A stretch of DNA of 60,000 nucleotides, taken from assembly GCF_037975245.1 (NCBI RefSeq), contig NC_092579.1:16580178-16640177 (forward strand), given 5' to 3'. The stretch is from Apostichopus japonicus (lineage: Eukaryota; Echinodermata; Holothuroidea; Aspidochirotida; Stichopodidae). Numbering within the stretch: the stretch's first letter is position 1; every line of letters starts with the position of its first letter. The notes beneath the pieces were generated by a model, which ran no database searches, was not told the DNA's origin, and worked only from the letters and a program-made list of their open reading frames with translations. Position numbers and translations under genes: made by a program. Below, piece after piece: positions 47,480 through 57,303 of the stretch.

Positions 47480-48030
47480 CTATTATAGGAAGCTGCTAAA
47501 AGAGGTAATAGGGTTTTGGGTATGATCAAGAGGAACTTCAGTTTTCTGAAAGAGGACATAGTAGTTAGGATTTATAAGCAGTTGGTTATGCCTCATCATG
47601 AGTATGCTGCGCAGGCTTGGAACCCATATTTGCTAAGGATAAGGAAGTACTTGAAATGGTCCAGAGAAGGGCTACTAAGATGATTAGTTCCTTAAAGGGT
47701 GTTCCTTATTATAGTCGGTTACAACTGTTAAATCTCACCACACTGAAGCTTAGGAGGTTACATGGTGACCTGATATAGGTTTTCAAGATTGTGTATGGTT
47801 TTGACAATTTATCCTTCGCTGACTTTTTCATGTTTGCTAATAGTAGTTCTACCAGAGGTCATTGTCTTAAACTTCAAAAGTCACAAAGTAGGTTTAATAT
47901 TCGGCATAATTTTTTTCTAATAGGGTTGTGAATGAGTGGAACGGTTTGCCTGAGAAAGTTGTACGTGCAAGTAGTGTGAATGGGTTTAAGAATGCTTTGA
48001 GTGTCCGTCCTGATCCATTTTTTTACTAAA
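47480..48030 (+). pseudogene. CR1-like non-LTR retrotransposon 3' remnant
   Basis: Across frames the sequence reads RVLGMIKRNFSFLKEDIVVR, LVMPHHEYAAQAWNP, then VQRRATKMISSLKG, LTTLKLRRLHGDLI, VFKIVYGFDN, TRGHCLKLQKSQSRFN and FSNRVVNEWNGLPEKVV. This is the ordered C-terminal region of a CR1-type reverse transcriptase. Frame changes near 47640 and a stop near 47778 show it is dead. It is a different family from the fragment at 2-540. Confidence 0.85.
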
Positions 48031-48926
48031 CTAAACTAAAAGGGTACCAACCAAATGAACTACATTAAATTGCCGTTTGTTTCCCATCATCGGTAATGTA
48101 ACAACTCAAATTAAGGCTGTGTTTCATCAATAAATGTTATTTAACAACCCTGTATGACAATCTCTTCCCGATTCAGTTTACGCACCCAATCATCACTCGT
48201 ATATGTGCAGTAGGCCTATACTAAACACTATGTGAATGAAGTTCTAGCATTTATTTGTTCAGGAAGTTGTTACTAGGCCATCGACAAAGTCCTAAGCGAG
48301 GAAAATAGACTTCTTCTTCTTCTTCGGGTATAAGTAATACCTTTAAAGCCTCCTTATGACTTTTTTGTTCTTTCAACTAAATTATAATATTTACTGTAAA
48401 ATAAAAAAAAGAAAGAAGAGGCCTTACTAATTTACACTATTAAAGTTTATTCTACAAGTGGAATATATACAATTTCCTTTAAATGTAGGCTACAAAGTAG
48501 AAGATCGTGCTTGTTTTATAATTCAACTATTGCTTTTTCATTCGGGTGCTTGCTTGTTATCTAAGTGATGTCATGTTTCTTTCTTTCCTTGCAAGTTTGA
48601 GACGTGATGTACAAAAGATACGCAAAGATTGATCTGAATACAGGTGTGGGTAGGGTGGGGTTGGAAATCTTTACCAGACGTCTAAATACTTAAATATGAA
48701 GAAAACAACTCAATAAAAAGTCTGTTTAGGAAAATCAAGCCATGCTTAAGTAGCTGAAACTATTCTAGGTTCAATCTCCTTATGAAAGATGAGAATCAAA
48801 TTTGAAAGTAAGTTTGTTTCTTTGTAACTGCAGGCTGGAACATATTGCAAATAAAAACTGATTGAAATTGGATTAAATCTTTACTGCTCAAAATCCAGAC
48901 CGGTATAACTTTCCGAATTGTATGAT
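48031..48926. other. 3' flank of the 48927-49565 gene
   Basis: A minus-strand polyadenylation signal candidate AATAAA lies at 48446-48451, about 475 bp past the stop codon. Nothing else is recognised. Confidence 0.45.
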
Positions 48927-49565
48927 TTATGAATATGTAAATGCTGATCCAAACGTGTTCCCATATTGTGTACTAGTGGCGTTTGCGTTTCGAGAAGTCG
49001 TTGAATATTCAGGTTTGAACCCGTAGCTCGCTTGGTATGTACCGCCCTCAGGTACATTTGCGACGTTCTGACTTATTGATTGCAACATAGTCTGTAAACC
49101 TTCGCCCTGTTTGCTCCTTTCAAGGAGCTGGTTCGCTAACGCAAAGTGTTCGTCTGTTAAAACGACAGTGTGAGATTCACCCGCCACCTGGACTTGAAAC
49201 TGTCTAGCCGTTGCAGCTGAACTTTGGACGTTGATGGGCGCGGATGGTTGGCCGGCAGCTTTAACATTCGTTGGTCCATGGCGGATCTTGGTGACAGTTT
49301 TTATCAGATGGTAGATAATAAACAACAATAATGAGATAAATAAACCTACATGCAGTGAGCCGCCTAAAATGATTAGTATAATCGATTGCAGAATAAGGCC
49401 AACTGTAAGAGCACCGAAAGCAAACATTGCAACCACAGAACCGACCATACACATTAACACGGCTTTAAGTTTGTTTATCTTTGCGATAGGTCTTGTGACA
49501 AACACATCAGGTCTAGTGTTCCTACGGTGCAGTCCTCGTGCTCTACCCCGCCCGAGCCGGCCCAT
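48927..49565 (-). CDS. Single-exon two-helix membrane protein, unknown family
   Basis: A 212-residue frame from ATG 49565. The N-terminus is strongly basic (MGRLGRGRARGLHRRNTR) with no cleavable signal peptide. Two hydrophobic segments follow at about residues 33-60 (AVLMCMVGSVVAMFAFGALT) and 62-88 (ILIILGGSLHVGLFISLLLF) with almost no loop between them, so they form a hairpin in the membrane. By the positive-inside rule both ends are probably cytosolic. The C-terminal half is soluble and Ser/Thr/Gln/Asn-rich (ANQLLERSKQGEGLQTMLQS). No catalytic motif or known domain is recognised. The frame is intact and codon use looks coding. It ends about 250 bp left of the 49814-56504 unit but lies outside its target duplication. 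It could be a host gene or a retrocopy; no poly(A) trace was seen. Confidence 0.75.
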   Translation of the reverse strand: MGRLGRGRARGLHRRNTRPDVFVTRPIAKINKLKAVLMCMVGSVVAMFAFGALTVGLILQSIILIILGGSLHVGLFISLLLFIIYHLIKTVTKIRHGPTNVKAAGQPSAPINVQSSAATARQFQVQVAGESHTVVLTDEHFALANQLLERSKQGEGLQTMLQSISQNVANVPEGGTYQASYGFKPEYSTTSRNANATSTQYGNTFGSAFTYS

Positions 49566-50090
49566 CTTAAATGGCTGATATGGTATGTACAGGCGTGAAT
49601 TTATATGACTGTGAAAGAATGTTAAGAAAAGAAGAAAAATATTACAATTTGTTATACATATTTTGTTATGGTTACTTACTTTCTGGGCAACGAAGTACTT
49701 TAGGAATCATATGGAATCATTTTGCTTGCTTATACTAACCGCATTTACTCTTTGAAAAAAAAAATAATTGGTATGTAGCCAGTCTTGAGTATATAAGGCA
49801 AATTGGCCCATAACAAGGGTGTAGGAACCGGGGGCCTGGGGGCGCCAGCCCCCCCAGTGAAAAATGTGGAGGGGCGGAAGTATCATTCCGCCCCCCCCCC
49901 CCCGCTTCGCAAGTCAGAAAACCCCTTTTTCATTTCCAAATGAGAAAAACAATCTCATTTGGAGCACCAAATTGCATCTAAGGCCAGGTGAAAATACAAA
50001 ATTAAGTTTACAAAATGGAGTGGGTGTTGAAGTGTGCTATATTGCACCAAATTGCATCTGAGGCCACCTGGAAATGCAAAAAAATCCAAA

Positions 50091-50340
50091 GGCCGGTGTA
50101 GCAGTACAAACTGTCGCAAATATTCCATATTCAGTATAAACTGTCCCAGTCCCACAGGACAGTTTATACTGGATTTACCAGTACGTTTGGTCTCCCCGGA
50201 CCTATTGTACAAGGCCAGTTGGTACAGACTGTCTCCCCAGACAGTATATGCTATGGTTACACAGAGGGGACATTATTTGACGGTCATATATTTTGTTGTA
50301 AATTGTGTCCCCCTGAACACAATGTCCGCCGTAGCATGTA
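50091..50340. repeat. Left subterminal hairpin-rich region
   Basis: It contains a perfect 15-bp stem with a 10-nt loop (CAGTATAAACTGTCC 50132-50146, complement 50157-50171), an ACTGTCTCCCCAGACAGT hairpin near 50230 and repeated GTCCCC / TGTAC words. The start of an integrase-like ORF follows within 30 bp. Confidence 0.85.
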
Positions 50341-50368
50341 CGTTCGAGTAGCAAAAATTTAATTAGTA

Positions 50369-50647
50369 ATGGACTCTGGCAGTATCCGTATTATTAGCAA
50401 ATTGTCGCATTTCGGCTTCCGTATATTTAGCAGTAAAGTCGTGCGACAACTAAAAACCGAAAAGCTAGCAGAAAACGTGAGACAAATTGCGGATATTCTA
50501 AGAGATGAGAGCTATCCAAGTGGGTTTACAAGAATAAAACAGAGAAGAATCTTACGGAGACAAAGTCAGTCTTTCAGACTGGCTGAAAATGGAACTCTTG
50601 CGTACCGAAATTGAAGGCAGCTCACACTGACTAGTGACATCTATAAG
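50369..50647 (+). pseudogene. First exon of an integrase-like gene (N-terminal region), with an in-frame stop
   Basis: From ATG 50369 the frame gives 81 residues ending ADILRDESYPSGFTRIKQRR ILRRQSQSFRL-NG-LAYRN (shown in parts). The pattern of a short acidic helix, YP-x-G, then basic KQRRILRRQ and F-x-L-x-x-NG-x-L-x-Y-R, matches the region just before the zinc-binding domain of GIN1/KRBA2/Ginger-type integrases (family knowledge). A TGA (50612-50614) interrupts a frame that would otherwise continue RQLTLTSDIYK to a donor, TATAAG|GTAATG, at 50647/50648. A Trp-to-stop change is the simplest explanation. The H2C2 zinc-finger exon that should follow was not found. Confidence 0.55.
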
Positions 50648-52321
50648 GTAATGTCTGTAACTTACAGTATAGGATACACAATATGCCTTTGGTTGTTAAA
50701 TGGCGAACGGCCATTCCACAGTTAAACTATAAACAGGCCTCTAGGACTGATTGGTGCACAAATCATGATATTCTTTTACCACGTTTGGTTAGTTGTAAAA
50801 ACTCATTCGCAAAAGTCAAGCAATTGCTTATGCAACATTATAATCAGTTGTATGCTTGAGCAAAGTTATTAGGGCCTATTTCTTTTCGTTTTGTTTACCC
50901 AATTGTCTTAACAAATTTTTGTGACAATTATTATAAATTTCCACCATTTATCGCCCTGCCTATCATAAAAGATAAAAACAGATCACTAAAGCTTAGAGAG
51001 CTAGTCTGGTTTGCATGCATGGGACACTATAAAATGCAATTATTGGACTATAGCATATAGCCGAGCCTACTTCTAGAGGAAAGTGGCACTAATACTGTAC
51101 ATAACAAATTCACGTTCATTAATTTTGGTTGGTAAGAACAGATATCGAAGGCCTGATAGTACTTTTTTAGGTGTGGCATATTCTCTACATGCCAAACCTC
51201 ACTGCAGAAGAAAACTTCTTAAATATCTATAGACCCCAATTGTGGCCATGCAATATGTACAATAATGGGAATATTCCATTTCAAACACTGATATAGAGTT
51301 GTAATTCAATTTTAAGGCACTTCAGCTAGAACTACCAATTGTGCAGCCCATATATTTGTGTGTGTTTGTTTTTTGTTTTTTTTTTGGGGGGGGGGGCAAA
51401 AAAACATGATATCTTCTTGATCATGAATTTTCTTATCTCTTTGAAGGTGTTCATCTTTGCATAGATAAACCAGACAACAGACTATGTCTATTGTCTAGAT
51501 TCTAATTGCAAAACTATCAACGTTGATGTAACAAGTTATGTTCAACAGGATGTCAAAGCGTCATTGTCATGTAGACCTACGAACAAGTCTCCATAGCATT
51601 CCTGTAACTGGATTATGGAAACAGTCTGTTTTAATTGTCTGTTTCAATCTGAAACAGTCTGTTTCAATCTGTTTTAATTGCACAGGATGTCCGCAGTATG
51701 CAGTGAAGGTTTAGTTTAGTTAATGTCACTCTTTCTGGACAAATTAAACATTTATATACAAGGTAGTCTGTATTGGCCCTAAATTTTGGCCACTTTAATT
51801 GCTAGAAGTTTTCAAAAAGTACTTTCCTGGGGGTAATAACCCTTTAAATTGTGCTCAGACATTCTAAATGATGACACGAGATGATTGAATGTCCCAGTGA
51901 GGTAAATTTCCTCCAGGGAAATAAACATACTTACAGAATTTTGTCCATAGTGAAAATTTGGCATATTTAGGGCCTATACAGCAAACCTTTAAGCCACACT
52001 CTGGCCTAACTGCAGAGCAACCATCAATATAGGCATATAATTGTAAGTTGCAAAAAGTGGCGTATCATTTTTCTGGTTTAGTGGTTGAAGCGATTGTAAA
52101 TATATGGTACAGTATGGTGTAAGTTACATTTTCATGTTTGCAAGGTAAAAATAATTGGCCTAAATCCACCAACACCCTGTTTCGATCAGATATCCCACTG
52201 TTTTTATCGAGATCTGTGTACAGAATGAAGCAATGGAATAGAACAACAGTCAAGGCAAAGCCTGCAACTTGTAAAAAAAAAAATTTAATTAGCACCTAAA
52301 TGCTGTCTTCTTTCTTAACAG
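50648..52321 (+). other. Intron-like interval without recognised exon
   Basis: AT-rich. A G-run lies at about 51386 and a GTCTGTTTCAATCTGAAACA repeat at about 51625-51675. The expected zinc-finger exon is missing. Confidence 0.4.
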
Positions 52322-52479
52322 GTTGGTGTTGATCTTATTGGTCCTCTACCAGTGACAGCTGCCAAGCGACTGTACATGATAACACTGTCTGACTTCTATT
52401 CAAAGTGGCCTGAGACTAAGGCAGTGCCTGACAAGACTGCAGCATCAACTTCTTATTTCATTACTGATGTGATGATGAG
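52322..52479 (+). CDS. Integrase-core (rve) exon
   Basis: Acceptor TTCTTAACAG|GTT and donor ATGAG|GTAAAC enclose 158 bases, open in phase 0. They encode VGVDLIGPLPVT, LYMITLSDFYSKWPETKAVP and DKTAASTSYFITDVMMR. This is the first half of a retroviral-type integrase core, including the first catalytic Asp (VGVD) and the conserved D-x-x-S-K-W block. Splice sites around an integrase domain indicate a Ginger-like DNA transposon or a domesticated integrase gene, not an LTR retrotransposon. It joins in phase to 53799. Confidence 0.78.
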
Positions 52480-53798
52480 GTAAACATGTCTTAAAAAGTG
52501 AATACTTTCTGTAGTTAGTTCCAATATGAATGGCATCATATCTGTTATTTGTACCATGCAAATAACTTGTAGTGCATGGCAAAATGCTGTGTTTGAGTAT
52601 AACTTATTTCCAAATAGGTATTAAGCATACAGAAAGGTCACGAAGGTAGGTGAGAACCGAGAAAGTGAACTGTAAATCTTTCCAGGTTAAGTCCCCATTA
52701 ACAAGTTTATGTAAGTAGTTTTTGTTCCTATATTTACTTGCAAAGGTTCCACCTCTGGTTCTTAAGTAGCATATAGCCTGACAATTGTCGTCATTTGATT
52801 TACATCCCCAAGAAGTGATTTTGGCTGGACATGTTTGACTGCAGCAGACACAGTTTATTTGCTCAAACAAATGATGAGTAAATAATTAAGACCACATTCC
52901 ACAGCTAGACACCACCTATTGTGTGTTGTTTTTCAAAAAGGTGTTGGACAGTTTGATATTGTAACCATAGGGAACTTTTCTGTTTAGAAAGTGTGAACTT
53001 ATTACTACTTGGCTGTTTTGACAGGAACTTCGACAAGATAAGAGAGATAATGTATCAACTGAGTTTTGGTACCATTTCTCTGTTAGGTCCGTTGTGGAAA
53101 ATTGCTAAATGTGTTTGTGTGTGTGGTAGGGGATATTTTCTGAAACTGGGAGAGGGACCCCTTTTTCTTTGGCAAAATAAGGCAATGTTTAGGTCTCTTG
53201 ATGCAAAATGATGTATAATAGTACATTTTACCATAGTAATGGTTAGCTAGCATTATTTGTTTTTGCATTTGGGTCATACAGAGGGTGTTTTGAACCCCCA
53301 TGGATCCTGATTCAGGACAATTAATGTTTGATCAGCATTAAACAGTCATACCATGCACACATACATCAATACAGCACCAAAAGTCATCAAACTTCTGTTG
53401 TATCCTAGCTTAATCTAATTTGATAAATTTCTGATATTAAATTTAATTAATATGTCACAAATGTTGTATTGGCTCATGTGGTTAAAATTTTTCAGGTTTG
53501 GTAGTGAACTGTACAATATAGCGCCAGAATTATGACATGCAATCTCCAATTAAAAAAATGGAGCCAGTAATCCCATAAACATGTAGGTGTCACAATAAAA
53601 GATCATCCAATTAACTCAATGCCTAAGCATAGTTCAGTTGTACACTATACAGTCTACACTTAACCAATATGGTGAATGTTAATTATCTTTGTAGTGGAGC
53701 TTACACATAACCTTTCAAGATGATAATTTATTTTATATATGACTTACAGTGTGGCATTCACTACTCATAATATTGCTTTCAACTTTTATTTTGCACAG

Positions 53799-53910
53799 AT
53801 TTGGTTGTACTGATATCTCATATCTGACCACCAATGGAGGGAGTATGTATGAAGTTAACAGAAGACCCCAGAAGACATGTCTAGACAATTTTCTTGGCAG
53901 TTAACTTGTT
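53799..53910 (+). pseudogene. Second integrase-core exon, degenerate catalytic site
   Basis: After acceptor TTTTGCACAG the phase-2 junction completes an Arg codon and reads FGCTDISYLTTNGGSMYEVN, then runs to a stop near 53905. The block aligns in order with the F-G-C-x-D-x-x-I-S-D-x-G-x-E-F-x-N segment of integrases. The second catalytic Asp position is Thr and the following Glu-Phe is changed. No exon with the third acidic residue was found. The integrase is therefore inactive, or retained for DNA binding only. Confidence 0.6.
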
Positions 53911-55600
53911 ACCGACAATAATCTTGTCTTTCACTCTAACATATCATGAGAGAAAAATTCGTCGGCTGCTATACGTTTAAGCAAAGTCAGGCCATTGACT
54001 TTTCACTGCCAGTCGTTCGGTGGAAATCCATATATTTGCAGTTCAAGTTGAAGGGTTGTGACGTTCGAAATTCTTTATCACCTCATTACTTCATTAAATA
54101 ACAAATACGAAGGCGTGTTTCTTGGTTCTGGAAATTGTGTTCAAGATAAGTTCTCATAGTAAAACATATAACCGACCATATTCTGCTTCCTGTTGTAACT
54201 TTTGCTGTTATGGATTTCTGTGTAAGTCTTAACGAAAAACCCGTTGGATACATGAGAATCAGCTATTTTATTTGTAATTTACAATCAAGATTTAACTTTT
54301 GACGGTATCAAGTTGCACATTAAAGCATTTTATAGGTAATCCTACTGTTTGTGGAAAGCAGTTCAAGGGGGGAATTCTAATAGGGAAACTTCTGCATGGT
54401 TTTATTGAGGTCTTTACCAAACTCTAAAGAGGATGTTCTTCATGTGGATTATGAGAGTTTCAAGTACACATTGTTTGAAGAAGAGTGACAGTAGTATATC
54501 ATTATAATCAAGCAATACCTCCCTGCTTGAAGGATGCTCTAGAAAGCATGGATTATCTTTAGTTGCATCAGAGCTTCAAAGGGAGAGTCATCATTCCAGT
54601 TAAATTTCCCCATGCAGGGGGTAGGAAGTGGGGGTGGGCACACAACATCAGAGGGACATTTTCTCATTCCACAACCACCACTCGTTATGCTATAAACCGA
54701 TACACACCGGCCATATCACTTAAATATATATGATGTGTTAGTATGTTATCAATACTATTTATTGAGATTCTTTATTGTTAACCGTGCTATAAAAAGATAT
54801 GGGATGCCATTTTTAAAGTAGTATGTACAGACAGGGCCCCCCCCCCCCCCGCTCCTGGCTCCCTGATCCCATGTATAATAATTTTTTCTCTCTTTGCCCA
54901 GTCTGATATAGATTCAGAATATTGTGTTTGCGCATGACTATCATCCAATTTCATGTTTTGATTTTTACTATATTAACTTTCTTTAAACAAACTTTTCTCT
55001 ACAAGAATGACATATTTAAAGTGTGAGAAACATGATGAGACAAAAAATCTAGCATATTGCATCCTGCTCTGTCCTATTTGCTTTATTCTTTCCCTTGTTT
55101 GGCTTTGTTTTGTTTCCTGTATGTTTTGCAGCTCTTTTGAAGAGGATATCGTTCTAATACATCTTTTCTAATTTGAACCACTTTTGTCCAATAAGAAACA
55201 TTCATAGTAAGAAACAACGAACCTTTATCACTGGAATTGCCTGGAATGCCATTTGTCTATACAAATGAAGATTTGCTTCGTGCATGGCCATCACAACAGG
55301 CTTAGGGGGCAGGGGGTGGGGGATGGCCTTCCACCCTGTTGAGAGGGAGAAAACCTTGACTCGACGATTTAGTGACAAAAATAAGGAAGGGTAAAAAAGT
55401 AAACAAAGTAGTAATGAAAGTCAATAAATAGGTGTCAAGCCCATACGGAGAGGGTTGGGGCAGTGTTGACATTTTCAAGGTCAGAGAAGTATCTTCCAGC
55501 TACTTCATGGTTGTTATTAGCAAACAAAAATATTTTGGAACTCATCACATATAGGTCACAGACTTAAGAAGACCCCTCCCCAGGACACAAATTCGATAAC
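53911..55600. other. Interior of the 49814-56504 unit, no gene recognised
   Basis: AT-rich, with a C-run at 54837-54851 and no ORF with family motifs. The remaining integrase exons would be expected here but were not recognised. Confidence 0.35.
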
Positions 55601-55604
55601 TTAC

Positions 55605-56182
55605 CATCCCAACTCCCCCCCCCCCCCCTTATCCTTGCACTCAAAATTATGTGTATGGGCCTGAGTTTTGTATACAGCGTTGCCGATTTCGTTTAGGATG
55701 TAACTTGAAAACACCCTCGGTTCCCGTCCTATAATGAGCTTTACGCACGGATGAAATTTCATATTGGCTAGGCAACTCTCGTAGACCCATGAAGTACAGT
55801 TACCATACTTGCCAAAACTTACCCACTGTGTGTTAGGGAAATACGGCAACAATGAAGTTTGGACTCCTAAAGTTCGTAATATTTTACCTCTGCAATTATC
55901 ATTTTTTGTTGTAGCTGTTGCATTCCCTATCCCGTACCCTCCCTCCGTTGGGGAGGAAGTTAGGTTTATACTATCTCTCCCTCTGTAAAGATGACTATGA
56001 ACGCAATGTAGTTGCCGAATACAACATGCAACATATACGGAGGATAACATAGCAGCAATCACAACAAAAACATGATTAACATCTTCTACAGACGGAAGAC
56101 TTGTTTCTTTTTCTTCTTTTTTCCCCCGTTCTATTTTTTGTTTTGCAGCAACGCACAACCTCTCATTTATTTCCTGTAACAT
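55605..56182 (-). CDS. Predicted single-pass membrane protein ORF, unknown family
   Basis: ATG 56182 opens 193 codons to a TAA that overlaps a consensus donor (GGGATG|GTAAGT, 55605/55604), so the frame may be a first exon. A charged, basic N-terminus (AAKQKIERGKKEEKE) precedes one hydrophobic segment at about 36-55 (VNHVFVVIAAMLSSVYVACC). An approximately 135-residue Cys-containing domain with three N-glycosylation sequons (NLT, NAT, NCT) follows. This suggests a type II protein with an extracellular C-terminus. The last residues (GGGG) come from a C/G homopolymer and are uncertain. Its start is 322 bp from the right end of the candidate mobile unit. No homologue is recognised. Confidence 0.5.
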
Positions 56183-56229
56183 TTAACTCTGATGTATCTG
56201 CTCTAATTATTGATAATGAACTCAATTGC

Positions 56230-56460
56230 CTTTTGAATGTCGAAATGCTTAAATTTTATGCGGGACAAAATATGCTATGAAGTATTTGCGGACATTCTGT
56301 ACCAGGACATTTCGTCCGGTGGGACTATATTTGCTGTGAGGGTGGGACACGATTTTCAGCAGATAATGTCCGACCGGACTAAATATGCTGGTACAAAGTG
56401 TCCGCGGAGACACTTTGTACAGGGGGACACTCTGTACTGTCACACCGGCCATCAGTCTTC
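56230..56460. repeat. Right subterminal hairpin-rich region
   Basis: It holds a perfect 12-bp stem with a 6-nt loop (GTACAAAGTGTC 56391-56402, complement 56409-56420) and many GGACA / TGTCC words. In inverted orientation it shares GGACATTAT(T/C)TG and GAATGTCCGC-like words with 50091-50340. Confidence 0.82.
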
Positions 56461-56512
56461 AGCCCCCCCCCCCGCCCACTCAAAAGTACCTTCCTACGCC
56501 ACTGGCCCATAA

Positions 56513-57303
56513 AATAGATAAATAGTCAAAGGGAATCAAACCTATGAATTTTAAACCCATATTCACTTAGCCTAACATATCCCCCATCTACCCCCCCCCC
56601 CCCCTTTCAAGCAGTGTAGAACTGACGTCAAATGGTGCGTTTTTTGAGGAAAACTTAAACTATACATTAGGTCTGTAATTAAAGTCTACACACAGCGTAC
56701 GCTGAGCTTATAACTGCTTTAATTTATTTTTGTGTGTGTGTGAGGTTGTTTATAGGGGTGAATACCCCTATAAACCTTACCCCGGATCCCCACTCATGGA
56801 TCCCCGCATGATCACTAACGAACGAACAAATCTATCTATATATATAGCCTATAGGGTACTACGGAGGCTACACCTATGGGTTTATATACACACCGATGGG
56901 TTGAGAATATACGACCTGAACTAAAAGAGATTTATCCGAAAACCACTTACCCGCGAATTAATATTTCCAACTGATGAAATTTAAGTCCATCAGATCAATT
57001 ACTATCCATTCAAAGAAGATGAATCTTCTCATAAAACCGGAACATTTCGAAATATTAATTTCTTACAATTTTGGTTAGGTTTCCTCTCGTGAAATAAACT
57101 TTATTAAGATACCTCATCCCGATCCATGTTGTTGAACCGTTCAACAAATATTAACCAATGAGATGCATACTGATATCAGCCGCTTACACAACTGTACCTA
57201 AATAACGCGCTTAATATCGATCCAACGTCCTTCAAACGCAACTTTGTTTACCTACATTTCGCTGTGTATACAGTTTTAATAATTGTGCTATATGACCTAT
57301 ATA
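56513..57303. other. Intergenic stretch, no gene seen
   Basis: A C-run lies at 56590-56605 and GGGGTGAATACCCC at 56754-56767. No supported gene. Confidence 0.4.

Larger units (their letters stand above)
49814..56504. mobile_element. Candidate 6.7-kb hAT-ended mobile unit carrying an integrase-like gene and a membrane-protein ORF
   Basis: The perfect 8-bp direct repeat GCCCATAA lies at 49806-49813 and 56505-56512. The left end CAAGGGTGTAGGAACC and the inverted right end CAGTGGCGTAGGAAGG match at 11 of 16 bases and are hAT-like. Inside, GGCCGGTGTAGCAGTACAAA (left, from 50091) and GGCCGGTGTGACAGTACAGA (right, inverted, ending near 56450) are also related. Both subterminal regions of 200-300 bp are rich in perfect hairpins. 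A plus-strand ORF starts at 50369 just inside the left region and a minus-strand ORF starts at 56182 just inside the right one. No hAT transposase was found. The alternative is two separate elements whose flanks match by chance. Confidence 0.6.

Noticed and set aside
20758-50614. Recoding of TGA as Trp, suggested by TGA codons interrupting the exons at 20758 and 50612
   Set aside because: Only two cases, both in loci with other lesions, while other genes use normal stops. Pseudogene decay is simpler.
52604-52870. Cys-rich 88-codon minus-strand ORF
   Set aside because: It lies in the intron of the integrase-like gene, with no splice support and no recognised family.
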